From Aegilops tauschii subsp. strangulata (lineage: Eukaryota > Streptophyta > Magnoliopsida > Poales > Poaceae): a DNA stretch of 64,000 bases. Both the position numbers and the translations under genes were made by a program. Below, piece by piece: positions 11,801 through 23,226 of this stretch (positions are counted from its first letter, which is position 1; each line of letters starts with the position of its first letter). Where the stretch lies: positions 95,443,322 to 95,507,321 of the forward strand of contig NC_053035.3 of the NCBI RefSeq assembly GCF_002575655.3. Direction: 5' to 3'. The notes beneath the pieces are model-generated. The model did no database searches, was not told the origin of the DNA, and worked only from the letters and a program-made list of their open reading frames with translations.

Positions 11801-12480
11801 TGGCTTGCCATTCATGATGTTTCCCTTCTAGCCCTTGACCTTCTTGAAACCAGTGGTCTTGTTAACCATCAACACTTGATGCTCCTTCTTGATTTCTACC
11901 TTCACGGCCTTAAGCTCGATGAACAGCTCCGGGATCATCTTCCCTTGCATGTTATAGTTCATCACGAAGCTTTAGTAGCTTGGTGATAGTGACTGAAAAT
12001 TCTGTCAATCACTCCCTTACCTAGAAGATTAACTCCCATCCGATTCAAGCGATTGAAGCACCCAGACATTCTGAGCACATGCTCACTGGTTGAGCTATTC
12101 TCCTCCATCTTGTAGGCAAAGATCTTGTCAGAGGTCTCAAACCTCTCAACACGGGCATGAGCCTGAAATGCAAATTTCAGCTCTGGGAACATCTCATATG
12201 TTCCATGGCATTCAAAAACGCCTTTGGAGCCCCGATTCTAAGCCATAAAGCATGGTGCACTAAACTATCAAGTAGTCATCAGAACGTGTCTGCCAGATGT
12301 TCACAACATCCATAGACGACGCTAGAGGGGTTGGCACACCGAGCGGTGCATCAAGGACAGAAGCCTTCTGTGTAGCAGTGAGGACAATCCTCAGACTACG
12401 GCCCTAGTCCGCACAATTGCTCACAATATCTTTCAACTTAGTCTTTCTCTAGGAACGTATTAAAACAGGGAGCTAAAACA
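8826..12480 (-). pseudogene. Decayed Copia gag-pol polyprotein of element D
   Basis: Pieces in Copia order are readable on the minus strand, right to left. Gag is at about 11780-12480 (FAFQAHARVERFETSDKIFA). A ruined CCHC knuckle is near 11740. The protease active site WVLDTGS is near 11600. The GAG-pre-integrase region is at about 11100-11440 (WHCCLGHIGVKRM). The integrase core is at 10833-11069 (DVCGPMSVDACGGYHYFLTF), and its C-terminal part, with the NRAPSKSVETTPYELWFGKK region, is at 10157-10693. Reverse transcriptase is at about 9300-10150 (QGVDYDETFS; the YVDD motif survives near 9520). RNase H is at about 8830-9300. Each piece sits in a different frame and several stops fall inside domains, so no product is possible. 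Confidence 0.88.
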
Positions 12481-13178
12481 AGAGCTATTGATCTACAACA
12501 TAATTTGCAAAGATAATTTAGACTAAGTTCATGATAATTAAGTTCATCTAATCAAATTATTTAATGAACTCTCACTCAGATAGACATCCCTCTAGTCATC
12601 TAAGTGATACATGATCCGAATCAACTAGGCCGTGTCCGATCATCACGTGAGACCGACTAGTCAGCAACGGTGAACATCTCCATGTTGATCGCATCTACTA
12701 TACGACTCATGTTCGACCTTTCGGTCTCTCGTGTTCCGAGGCCATGTATGTACATGCTAGGCTCATCAAGTCAACCTAAGTGTTTCGCATGTGTAAATAT
12801 GGCTTACACCCGTTGTATGCGAACATTAGAATCTATCACACCTGATCATAACGTGGTGCTTCGAAACAACGAACCTTCGCAACGGTGCACAGTTAGGGAG
12901 AACACTTTTCTTGAAATTTTAGTGAGGGGTTATCTTATTTATGCTACCGTCGTTCTAAGCAAATAAGATGTAAACATGACAAACATCTCATGCAAATCAT
13001 AAAGTGACATGATATGGCCAATATCATCTTGCGCCTTTGATCTCCATCTTCGAGGCGTGGCATGGTCACCTTCGTCACCGGCATGACACCATGATCTCCA
13101 TCATCATGATCTCCATCATCGTGTCTTCATGAAGTTGTCTCGCCAACCATTACTTCTACTACTATGGCTAACGGTTAG
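12481..13178 (-). other. Untranslated leader of element D, proximal part
   Basis: No coding frame. Between gag and the 5' LTR, BARE-like elements carry a long leader. This stretch and 45560-46165 together form it, split by element C. The last five bases (13174-13178, GTTAG) are the target duplication of C. Confidence 0.7.
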
Positions 13179-13567
13179 TGAGGGAGTCCTGGATTAAGGG
13201 GTCCTCGGGCGTCCGGGCTATGTGACGTGGGCCGGACTGATGGGCCATGAAGATACAAGACAAAAGACTTCCTCCCGTGTCCGGATGGGAGTCTCCTTTG
13301 AGTGGAAGGCAAGATTGTCGTTCGGATATGAAGATTCCTTCCTCTGTAAACCGACTCTATACAACCCTAGGCCCCTCCGGTGTCTATGTAAACCGGAGGG
13401 TTTAGTCCGGAGAGGCAATCACAATCACACAAGCTAGACATCTAGGGTTTATCCATTACGATCTCGTGGTAGATTAACTCTTGTAATCCTCATATTCATC
13501 AAGATCAATCAAGCAGGAAGTAGGGTATTACCTCCATCAAGAGGGCCCGAACCTGGGTAAATATCGT
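13179..13567 (+). repeat. 5' LTR of element C, 3' end deleted
   Basis: Begins TGAGGGAGTCC and aligns with 45089-45476 with about 20 mismatches counted by eye. It then stops at AAATATCG, so the last 83 bp of the LTR and the primer-binding site are missing. The TATA box seen in the three sister LTRs (TCTATATAAACC) here reads TCTATGTAAACC, at about 13382-13393. Confidence 0.88.
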
Positions 13568-13578
13568 CAGAAGGTTCG

Positions 13579-16500
13579 ATGGCTCCATCAGCCATCTACA
13601 ATAATGCTGCCCTGACGGAGGTCTTTCTCCCCGGCCAGATCTTCGTATTCGGCAGCTTCGCACTGCGGGCCAACTCGCTTGGCCATCTAGAGTAGATCGA
13701 CAGCTATGCCCCAGGTCACCAGATTAGTTTTGGAAATCTGGACTATGTCGCTAATATCCGAGGAGACTTGATCTTCCAAGGGTTCACGATTCCAACCTCC
13801 GCTCTGGCCTTAGATCCGGAGCGCGTCGCCAGGTCCGAAGACGGGATTCTTGAGCCCGCCGGACTATCTGCGGCCACTAAGCCCAATACGGGAGAGCCGG
13901 AGGAAGTAGTGTCGCTGGCAAGCATCATGAAGCCGGACTCTTCTCCGGACACTGGCTCTGAACCCTTGGAGTCAGCATCGTGTGAGCTCGGCCAAGGAGT
14001 TTCCTTCCCGCCGTACTCCACGGATTCTCTTCTCCTCGGCCAAACCTGACCTTTAAGAGAGGCTCTAGACCTGATGCGATCCCTCGTCATTACAGAGGAG
14101 CAACATCCGAACTACGCCCAGCCCAGACTAGGGGCTGAGAGCGGGGAATTTTACGTCCCACCCACCACCCACTTCATAGCCACTGTCGAGGACCTTACCG
14201 ACATGCTTGAACGTAACTCCGAAGACATCTACGATATGGACGTTGATGCAGGAGACGAACAAAGCCAAAACCCGCTGCACACCACACGCTGGGCGGCCAC
14301 CCCCACATTCGATGTATGCATGGTAGATACGCTAAGAGAGGATGTCGGCGAGGGCAGTAAGGATCCAATCAAGGACAACAACACTGATAAACCACCAAAG
14401 AAGCGGCATCAGCGATGCCGTTCAAAATCATGCCGTGGCAAGGAAAGCAATACCGGCAATGGAGACAATAACACTCCAGAGAACGCCATAGACCCAGATG
14501 CCCCCGTCAAACCAACACCCGAGCATGAGCAGGGTAACCCTGACGAGCCAGTCGGAAGCGAGGACTCGGAGGAAAGAAATTACATACCACCCTCCGAAGA
14601 CGACATAAGCCCCGGTGACGAAGATTTCATTGTGCCAGAGGAGCCCCTCGAGCAAGAACGCTTTAGGCAACAGCTCATCGCAACCGCGAGGAGCCTGAAA
14701 AGGAAGCAACAACGACTTCAAGCCGAACGGGATACGCTCAAGGACAGATGGACTAATGTCCTGACAGCTGAGGAATACGGCCTTGCACGACCAACCAAAA
14801 GCTACCCGAAGCGTAAGCTGCTACCTCAATTCGACGGCGAGGCACTGAAGCCCGTACCATCAGCGCGTAACGCGGCGGACCGACCACCACATGGCCGGGA
14901 CAAAACGACAACTCAAGCCGAACACCAGCTCATACTATCTCGCCTTAAAAATAGAGACGCAACAGCTCGGGGATATACATATGACCTGTGGCAGGACCTG
15001 GAACATAGAGCGGGTCAGACCAGATCGATCTACGGATCGCGGGAGCGTGCACCGGCGCGCGATGACGGCTATCTAGCCGAACGCAACAAGCATAACCACG
15101 TCCGGGCCGAAAACCGCAGACGGACTCCATCCGAACTACGTCGCGACTTGGCCCGATATAGAAGCGCCGCACACCCCCTCCGCTTCACTGATGAAGTAAT
15201 GGAGCACGAATTCCCAGAAGGATTTAAACCCATGAATATTGAATCATATGATGGAATAACTGGCCCCGCAGTATGGATTGAGGATTTTCTTCTCCATATC
15301 CACATGGCCCGCGGTGATGATCTCCACGCCATTAAATACCTCCCACTAAAATTAAAGGGACCAGCCCGGCATTGGCTAAACAGCCTCCCAAAGAACTCCA
15401 TTGGCAGCTGGGAAGACTTGGAAGACGCCTTTCGTGACAATTTCCAAGGCACATATGTCCGGCCTCCGGACGCCAATGACCTCAGTCACACCATCCAGCA
15501 GCCCGGAGAATCAGCCAGGAAACTCTGGACTAGGTTCCTAGTTAAAAAGAACCAAATTGTCGACTGTCCGGATGCCGAAGCACTCGCGGTCTTTAAACAT
15601 AGCGTCCGCAATGAGTGGCTCGCCCGCCACCTCGGCCAAGAAAAGCCTAAGTCCATGACAGCTCTCACCGCACTAATGACCCGCTTTTGCGCATGAGAAG
15701 ATAGCTGGCTCGCTCGTAGAAGCAATAGCGCGAGCGATCCTGGCACCTCCGAAGTCAGGGACGACAATGGCAAGCCACGACGCAATAAAGACAAGCGTCG
15801 CAACAATAATGCAGGAACCCAAGACACAATGGTCAACGCCGGATTTAGTGGCTCCAAAACCGGTCAGCGGAAGAAGCCATTTAAGGCAAACAGAGATGGT
15901 CCATCCAGTCTAGACAACATACTGGATCGGCCCTGTCAGATCCATGGCAGCCCCGACAAACCCGCCAACCATACCAATAGAAATGTTGGGTTTGCAAACA
16001 AGCCGGCAAGCTCAATGCCGAACATAAACGGAGGGGGCCGCCTAGTGACAGTGAAGAAGAGGAGGCTCGCCTACCGAGCACCGGGGGACAGAAGCAATCT
16101 CCCCCCAAAGTAAAAACAGTAAACATGATATACGTGACGCATACCTCTAAAAGGGAGCGCAAGCATGAACTACGATACGACCACGCCATAAAACCGGACG
16201 CCCCACAATTCAACCTATGGGCGGCCTGCTCGATCACTTTTGATCACAAGGACCACCCAACCAGTATCCGTCACGGAGGTTCGCCAGCTCTGGTCCTCGA
16301 TCCAATTATTGGTGGATTCCATCTCACGCGTGTCCTCATGGACGGCGGCAGTAGCCTCAATTTACTCTACCAAGGCACTATCCGCAAAAAGAGCATTGAC
16401 CCTTCAAGGATCAAGCCCACCACAACTACCTTCAAGGGAGTCATACCCGGCGCAGAAGCTCATGGAACAGGCTCAATCTCACTGGAAGTTGTCTTCAGTT

Positions 16501-16952
16501 CACCGGAAAACTTCCGACGCGAAGACTTGATCTTCGATATTGTCCCATTCCGCATTGGGTACCACGCACTGCTCGGGCAGACTGCTTTTGCTCGCTTCAA
16601 TGCGGTCCCAAACTACACCTATCTAAAGCTTAATATGCCCGGTCCATGCGGCACCATAACGATCAACGGCAAAATGGAATGCTCCCTCCGCTCTGAGGGG
16701 CACACTTGGCAATCACAGCCGAAGTACAAAGCGACCTCCTCATGCCGCATATCTCATCGGTCATTAAACCGCCGGCCTCTACTACACAGGACCGGTCAAT
16801 TTTTGAGCTGGATTAGCAGCTCCGCCTCCGTCGTTCGCCTCTTATACCCGCGAAGTTTGCACCGTGCATACATAATTATGCACTTAAAATACCTTGGTCA
16901 TCGACGGAGGCACAATACAGACAGGCCTAAAAGCGGTTCCTCCGGACTCTAG
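13579..16952 (+). pseudogene. Gag-protease of element C
   Basis: The frame opens at 13579 (MAPSAIYNN). It is broken by TAG near 13693, TGA at 14047-14049 and TGA at 15694-15696, and then runs on to 16113. The longest open piece is 14074-15696. It holds an acidic, charged N-terminal half and a retrotransposon gag domain in its C-terminal third (PAVWIEDFLLHIHMARGDD, LKLKGPARHWLNSLP, WEDLEDAFRDNFQGTY). A frame change near 16040 leads into the piece from 16125, which contains the retropepsin-like site LMDGGSSLNLLY (about 16340-16375) and the flap/C-terminal motif GYHALLGQTAFARFNAVPNY. A further frameshift follows GKMECSLRS. No reverse transcriptase follows. Gag packages element RNA and the protease cleaves the polyprotein. 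Confidence 0.85.
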
Positions 16953-17034
16953 CCTTTTCTCTTTTCTAACTATACTCTTATCTTTTTGCCACAGGTGAAT
17001 CAATACCTGTCTGCCCTATGGACCTGAAAGGACT
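16953..17034 (+). other. Short non-coding remnant of C before the insertion of E
   Basis: No frame. It ends with GGACT (17030-17034), the left target duplication of element E. Confidence 0.6.
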
Positions 17035-18207
17035 TGTCGGGTGGTAGGTGCGACATATGCCAATGGGTGGCTTATCATTGTGGGAGCCAGTAAGACATCG
17101 CCGATGCGTGGAAACGGGATAAGGCGAAGACATGCACGCCGGCGAATCTTACCCAGGTTCGGGGCTCTCCATGGAGATAACACCCCTAATCCTGCTCTGC
17201 GGGGTCTCCGCTTGATCACTAGATCAATACCAGTAGCTACAAGAGGCTCCTTGAGCTGTTTGGCTAGAGGAAGAAGGGCACAACTAGCTCTCCTTTTCTC
17301 TCTATGTGGTGTCTAAACCTATATGAGATCAACCCTTTGCAAGGGTGCCCTGGGGGGTTTATATAGGCCTACCCCCCAGGGGTACAATGGTAATCCGGCT
17401 AGACGCGGGTCCTAGCCGTCAGTGTCTGTATTCGCCGGCTTCTCCGCCGACCGCTGGGGCCCGCCGGCTGCCGGCCTCATGGCCGACAGGCCGGCCCCAC
17501 CGCCTAGGGGTCTTGTCGGTGGCTGGTTACTGTAGCCTCGCCTCTGATGACGAGGGCTTTGTCGAGGTAAGCATGGCCACAGTGCCGCCGCCTTGTGGGC
17601 TCTCATTGTAGCCTTACCTCGCCTTGTCTTCTTAATGATGCACATACTTCGAGGATGGGGGATAGCCGGCTGTTGGGAGCCGGCTATGTCCCATGCCGAC
17701 TGGGGGAGGCCTGGTCGCCTTCGAGCATCTCTCTGGGTGAAGGGGCCCGCCGCCCGCGGGCCGTACTGGCGCCTGTCGTGGGTGGTGTCATGGTCTACAT
17801 GGCAACAGTGCCGCGCCGGACAGGGGATGGCCGACCCGTACGGCGTACTGTGGCCATGCGTGCTCCGGGATTCGGGGGGTGGCAGGTTGTACTGTAGCCA
17901 CACCCCGTCTCATCACCGTTATGTGGGTGCAGCCCTTGAGGGTGCAGTCTTGGCCGGCTTCTGGGAGTCGGCCTTCTTCATGGCCGGCTTCTGGGAGTCG
18001 GTCCTTTTGGGGCCGGCTTCCTGGAGTCGGTCATCTTGGGATTCTCTTCAGGAAGGTTTTTGAGGCCGGGTCGCCTCCTGGTAGTCGGCCTGGGTGATAG
18101 CCGGCCAGGGGAAGGCGGCCCTGCGCTCTGGATGCTTGATTGGCCTGGTAATTTTCTTGAAGAGCCAGGGGAGCCAGTTAGGCTACCCGTGGCCATTTAC
18201 TTCGACA
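17035..18207 (-). repeat. 3' LTR of element E
   Basis: 1173 bp. Pairs with 29645-30845. A TATA box is readable on the minus strand at about 17358-17367 (CCTATATAAA). The LTR lacks a short GC-rich segment present at about 30076-30092 in the other LTR. Confidence 0.93.
17951..18040. repeat. Three imperfect ~30-bp tandem repeats in the LTR of E
   Basis: Units begin GGCCGGCTTCTGGGAGTCGG. The third reads GGCCGGCTTCCTGGAGTCGG. The same array is present in the other LTR at about 30580-30670, so it predates the insertion. Confidence 0.85.
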
Positions 18208-18222
18208 GTAGTCCCCGAAGCT
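18208..18222 (-). other. Polypurine tract of element E
   Basis: The plus strand reads GTAGTCCCCGAAGCT next to the LTR edge. On the minus strand this is a purine-rich CTTCGGGGACTAC. Very similar motifs recur inside the element (see findings). Confidence 0.7.
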
Positions 18223-18656
18223 GGTTGGGCTTCGAGGCTGAGAGGAGGTCGAGAAGCTCGGTCAGCTTCTTATCTTGAAGAGCCAGCATCTAGGAGCCGG
18301 CTTCGGTTGGGTGCGCCGTCTTGGCGAATTTTTTTCGAAGTCGAAAGGCGGGAGCCAGCCGGCGCGCTCGCCGGGCTGCGGGCCGGCCGTTCGCCACCCG
18401 CGCGCCACGTGGCACCTTCCGGCTGAAAAAGCCTGCCAGCCCACGCGCGCGACGGGACGCTGCCGCAGGCCGGGGCCCACCACTCCCATGCCTAGGCCCA
18501 GGCGTGGATTTTCTATGGCCCAAAGCGGGCCGCTCGCCTTTCGACGGCAGTTTCTGCACGTCGTTAGGGCGCAATAATCGCGGGACGTGGGGGAGTGGGC
18601 TCAGTTAATCCCATGTTCCGCCCCACGTCTCGCCTCCTTGGCTTAGCCACACGAGG
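18223..18656 (+). other. GC-rich non-coding region upstream of the antisense gene in E
   Basis: No credible frame despite several overlapping open stretches, which are typical of GC-rich DNA. It precedes a TATA box and probably acts as the upstream promoter region of the gene starting at 18857. Confidence 0.5.
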
Positions 18657-18666
18657 CTATAAGTAG
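18657..18666 (+). promoter_or_regulatory. TATA box of the plus-strand gene in E
   Basis: CTATAAGTAG is followed by a pyrimidine-rich leader (about 18690-18760, many CTTCTTCTTCC-type blocks), about 195 nt upstream of the ATG at 18857. Confidence 0.55.
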
Positions 18667-18856
18667 GGGGAGGAGGGGGAGCGGCAGACGCTCGCACGCT
18701 CTCCCTCGCTCCGCCATCTTCTTCTTCCTTCTCTCCATCGCAGCAGCCTCTCACCACCGCGCCGTCCCGCTAGTCTTCGCGCTACCTCGCAGCTTCGCCG
18801 CCGCGGAGCCGTGATTTCACCGCCACCGTGCCCTTCTTCGTCAGCTTCTTGCTGTC

Positions 18857-21800
18857 ATGCAGCACGGCGGAGACTGGGACGGCTCCAACATCCACGCGGA
18901 CCACATCGACTTCCTCCGCAAGACGCGGCGGTTGCCCGGCGAGGACCAGGTGCAGGTCCGTCTCGTGCCGAAGAAAGAGATCACGCCAGCGCCGGAGGAA
19001 GGCGAGCGGGTACTCTTCTACTCGCATTTCTTGCGCGGCCTTGGCCTGCCAGCCAGAGCCTTCTTCCGCTCCTTCCTTGAATTCTATCAGCTCCAGCCGC
19101 ACCACCTCACTCCAAACACGGTGGTGCTGCTGTCTGCCTTCGTCACCCTGTCCGAGGGCTTTCTTGGCGTTCTTCCCACCCTCGAGCTCTGGGGGGAATT
19201 CTTCCAATCCAAGCTCGGCACCCGGATGCAGGGCGTGCCGGCTCAGAGCGGCGCCTTCATCGCGATGCGGAGGTCGGCAGCCGACAACCCCTTCCCTGTC
19301 ATCACGCTGATCCAGTCGGTGAAGCTCTGGCAGAAGTCGTACTTCTACGTGAAGAACGTCGCCCCGCACGACGACTACGTCAACTTGCCGGCTTACGTAG
19401 CCGGCCCGCCGGCTGGGAGGCGGCCCCAATGGTCCTATCGGGCCAGGACGCTGACGCAGGCTGGAGCCGCCGCTGTCGCCCGACTGCGGGTAATGATCTA
19501 GTCGGAGGGCCTGACTGGGCCCGACCTGCTGGCCGCCTTCGTGGTGCGCCGGGTGCTCCCACTTCAAGGCCGCCCTCATTTGATCTGTCAAATGAGCAGC
19601 CAACTCGATCCGAGTCGGATGTGCACAAGGAGATGCCTCATGACGAGGTAGCTCACATGGTGAATTATCTTGTTAACTGCAAGCTCTCCGAGGAGTGGCA
19701 GTTTGGCAAGGAGCCATACTCCCGCGCCAATCCTCCGCCTATGGTATGCTTTCTAAATCTTCTCTTAATTAGTTTTATCACCAAGTTTTTCTTGGCCGAC
19801 TCTGACTAGTCGGCTTGTCTTGGCAGAACCCTCTCCTTCGACCGGCGGCCGGGTCAGCGGGGGCGGATCGCCAATTTCTCCCCGACCGGGCGGCGCACGA
19901 CTTGGAGGACCCCGACTTGGGGGCGACCGCCATGGACGATAACATCGAGGCGGGAGGCGGCGAAGCAGGCGGCTCCGGGCTTGGAGCCATCTTCGACGAC
20001 TGGCCGGATGACGACGAGGCGGAAATCGTCCCGCGCCGCCAGCCGGCGTCTGATCAAGGCGCGGGCTAATCTGCCGCGCCGGCTGCCCGAGGCAGCACGC
20101 AGAAGCGCCGAGCCGCGTCGGGCCTATTCGGCAGTCGGCCGAAGAAGCCCAAGAGCGGGGTGGCGGCGACCAGGCGGGAAGAGGCGGCCGCGAAGGCGGC
20201 CCGCTTCCGCAAGGTGGTGAAACAGCCGCAAAAGGTTTCAGCGTAAGTGTTTCTCTCGCGTATTCCTTCTTCTTTTCTTGTCGATTTCTAAATCCTTGTC
20301 TTGACTCAAAAAACAGGGCTCCGCTTTCCCTTGAGCGGGTCGCTGCCGCCTCCGTGGTTGGATCGCCGGGAGCACCCGCCGCGTGGACCCCCGCGCCGAG
20401 CTTCAAGCGGCGACGGAGCGAAATGCGCGGGAGGCGCGGGAGGCGGAGGAGCTGAGGGCGGCTGCTGCCAAGGCGGCGCAGGAGGAGGCGGAGGAGTCGG
20501 CGAAGGCACAAGCCGACACGGCGGCCAAGGCTCAGGTGGAGGCTGCAGCTGCAGCGGCCGGGGCCTTGGTTGTCACCCCTCTGCGCGCCGTGGCGCCCGA
20601 GATCCCGGAGCCCCCACCGGAGGAAGCCGGTGGCGACCTGCCGGGGGTGGAGAGGGAGGAGGACGACGTCGTCGTCCAGGAGTGGGATGCGGCACCGCCA
20701 TCGCCGACTGGGGCGGCCCAAGGCAGCCGGCCTAACGCGCCGCCTCCGCAATCGGCTGGAGGCGAGCCGGCCACGAGGACGGACCTGGTGGTCCGGTCGC
20801 CATCGCGCCAGCGCGCGGGGAAGGCAACTTCGGCGCCGGACCCGCAGAAGGCCACGAGCTCCAGCTCGTCGGCCCAGGGCGTGGAGATGGCCAGCGCCAG
20901 CTCGGGGTGGACGCCGGGTGGTGGGACGGCCGTGGTGAATGTGGCGGCGCAAGAAGTCCGGAGCCGGCTTCAGTCCCAGGCCGCCGTGCTGAGGCAGTAC
21001 AATGACGAGTTCCTCACGACACGGGCAGCCATTCGGGTGAGTCTTCCTGTTTTTTGCTTCTTGATCTTGGTTTCTTCCGTGGGGGCGCGTCAGCGCACCC
21101 ACTGGGTGTAGTTCCCGAGTTCCGAGTCGGCTGCTGAGCAGGCGGCTTGGAACTTCTTGGTAGACTTTGTTTGCTATCTTTGTTCTTACTCGCTTCTCTG
21201 TCCGACTTGCAGGACTACCACAACCTTTGTGAGCGCACCCACTGGGTGTAGTCCCCGAGATTCGGGCCGACTGCTGAGTAGTCGGGCCGGATCTTTCCCG
21301 GCGACTTCTTTCTTATTGCTTTTTTCTTCTTTGCCATATCTGCAGCGGCCAACGCCAAACTAAGGGAGCAGCTGGGTGGGACCCAGGCCGCCCTTCGTGC
21401 TAAGGAAGTCGAGTTCGACGCCTTGGCTCAGGAGCGTGACCGCCTGGCCAAGAAGCTGGCTGACCAGGAGGAGAGCCACAAGGTGGCCCTGAAGGCGGTG
21501 CAGGACAGTGAGGCCGCCTCCAAGCCGAGTACGAGACCCAGGCGGCGAGCTAGGCTGAGGCGAGGCAGTCGTTGATCAACGGCTACGGCCAGATCGAAGA
21601 CTTGGTTGACGGTAGGCCGCCTTCTTCTTTGTTCCTTGCTTGCCGCTTGCCATTTGGTTCATTCTCTAACTTTGTATTTTTCTCTTTTTCTCTTCCTTTC
21701 TTTCTTGTGCAGAGTACTTCCCTGGTTACTCTACTGCCGCCAACCAGGTCATCGAGGCCCATCGCGAGGTGCAAAGGCAGGCCGGCGCTGAGATCGCGCC

Positions 21801-22503
21801 GAACGCTCGCCGGTCGCTTGAGGAACAGCTCTTGGCGATTCAAGCCCGCCTTCAGCCGGCTCACTGCATGCTCCGCCGGCTTCAGCGTGTTGGGGCGCAA
21901 TTGTTGGCCACTCTCTGGCCCGGCGAGGTGATTCCTCGTACCCTCAGTCGGACTGCCGACTGGCTGGAGGTAGCGGTCGGCCGCTTCGAGGACTGGAAGG
22001 CTTCTGCAGCTCGGTCAGGCGCCAGGCGGGCGCTGGAGTTCGTCAAAGCCTGGTATCCTGGGCTGAGCTTGGACCAGCTGGCCACCTGGCGGCAGGAGGC
22101 CGACACAGAGCTGGGGCCGGCGCGGCCGGCTATCGTCCGGCGTGCCTCGGCGATCGCCGACTACACCGACACCAGCGCCTTTGCTCCTGAGGTGGATGAT
22201 AACGGCGTTGCTCAGCCGGAGGAGTGGTTCGGGCTGAACCCGGCGGATGGTGAGGACTCGGCGGAGGAGATCGACTCCAGCGATGAGGGCGAGGAGGAGG
22301 AGGAGGACGGTGAAGACGTCGCGCCAGACGGTGGAGCGACCGGCCAGGCTCAACTTGATCGCGCCTCAAGCAACGAGGCGCGTGCGAGCGCGCCGCCTGC
22401 GGCCGGTGATGATCAAGCCGAGACTCGCCAGCCGGCCACTCCTCCAGCCGGCACTACCGTCTCCACCGACCAGCCCGGCTTGCCTGCTGCGCCCTTGGCC
22501 TGA
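18857..22503 (+). pseudogene. Spliced gene antisense to gag-pol of E (distant homologue of the A/B/C antisense gene)
   Basis: Proposed exons are 18857-19743, 19827-20242, 20317-21036, 21213-21228 (16 nt), 21346-21611 and 21713-22503. All introns are GT-AG. Exon 1 carries the same domain order as A/B/C (ERVLFYSHFLRGLGL; VVRRVLPLQGRPH). Then come an acidic/Lys-rich linker, an Ala/Glu-rich helix (KAAQEEAEESAKAQ), a coiled coil (AKLREQLGGTQAAL) and a C-terminal helical domain around LWPGEVIPRTL that resembles LWPAEPVPSSYF in C. It ends in a very acidic tail. Damage includes TAG at 19499-19501, a frameshift near 19620, TAA near 20070, a frame change in exon 3 near 20400, and a frameshift near 21530 followed by a TAG. 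The role is unknown. Confidence 0.72.
21092..21285 (+). repeat. Direct repeat of ~54 bp in two neighbouring introns of the E antisense gene
   Basis: Copies at 21092-21145 and 21232-21285 share AGCGCACCCACTGGGTGTAG followed by TYCCCGAG and a CGGCTGCTGAG-type tail. They lie on either side of the 16-nt exon 21213-21228, so the short exon sits in the unit created by the duplication. A weaker copy of the core occurs near 22568, just after the stop codon. Confidence 0.75.
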
Positions 22504-23226
22504 TCTGCCGCCTTTGCTTTGCTGTCTATTGCTTTCTGAACAATATTTTGTTAAGTTTGCGCTGTTCCACCCACTGGGGGTGTATTTCAAACTATGTTGA
22601 CTGCCGGCCTGTTGAAGGTCTTTTGTGTAAATATAATCATGCATGTGTTTGGCTTCCCATTGTTCTTGCTTTTCATCCTTTGGCTGTTTCCTTTGCCGCC
22701 CTCCCTTGGTTGCCGCCTTCCCAGCCGGACAGCTGCTCTGTAGTCTGTGGCTGGAGAAGTGCTTGGCCGGTTGGGAGGGCAAGTACTCTAGCTCTCTTAG
22801 ATTGTAGCAAAGTGAATGGGAAGCCGGCCGGCCGGCTGTGCTGGCAGCCGGCAAGCGTGGTGGGAGGCCGGCTTGTGTTATATAGGTTCATTAGTCCTTA
22901 GCCGTTTTTCGTGTGGGCATCCTTTCCTGCCTTTGGCTCTTGCCAGTCGGACAGTCGGTTCTTCGAGCTGCGACTTTCAACAAGAGAGGGATCGGGTGCT
23001 GGCACACTACTTGTCTGACTACAGGTAGAACTTTAATATAACTTAAGGCGGCCATTCCCCGGGCCGACTGGTCGAACCCGGTGCCGGACAGAAATCAAAT
23101 GTAATAATACATTCATAGGTATGACACTCGTCATACATGGATTAAAGAGGGTAGTCCCCGAGTACACCTCGGGGGGCCCGTTGTCTTGTACTTAATACAA
23201 AAAAGGTAGCGTGGTACATACTGCTT
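22504..23226. other. Spacer between the antisense gene and the end of pol in E
   Basis: No convincing gene. It must hold the convergent 3' ends of the plus-strand gene and of the minus-strand gag-pol transcript. A polypurine-like motif AGTCCCCGAG is at about 23153-23162. Confidence 0.55.

Noticed and set aside
18857..19501. A DNA transposon, because the domain is called 'transposase' in databases
   Set aside because: There are no terminal inverted repeats or DDE triad. The gene lies inside LTR elements with proper LTR ends, so the database name is not evidence of a cut-and-paste element.
19765..21102. Long minus-strand open frame (about 445 codons) with Arg/Pro-rich protein
   Set aside because: It is the reverse shadow of GC-rich exons of the plus-strand gene in E, crosses several introns, and its composition is that of a random GC-rich frame.
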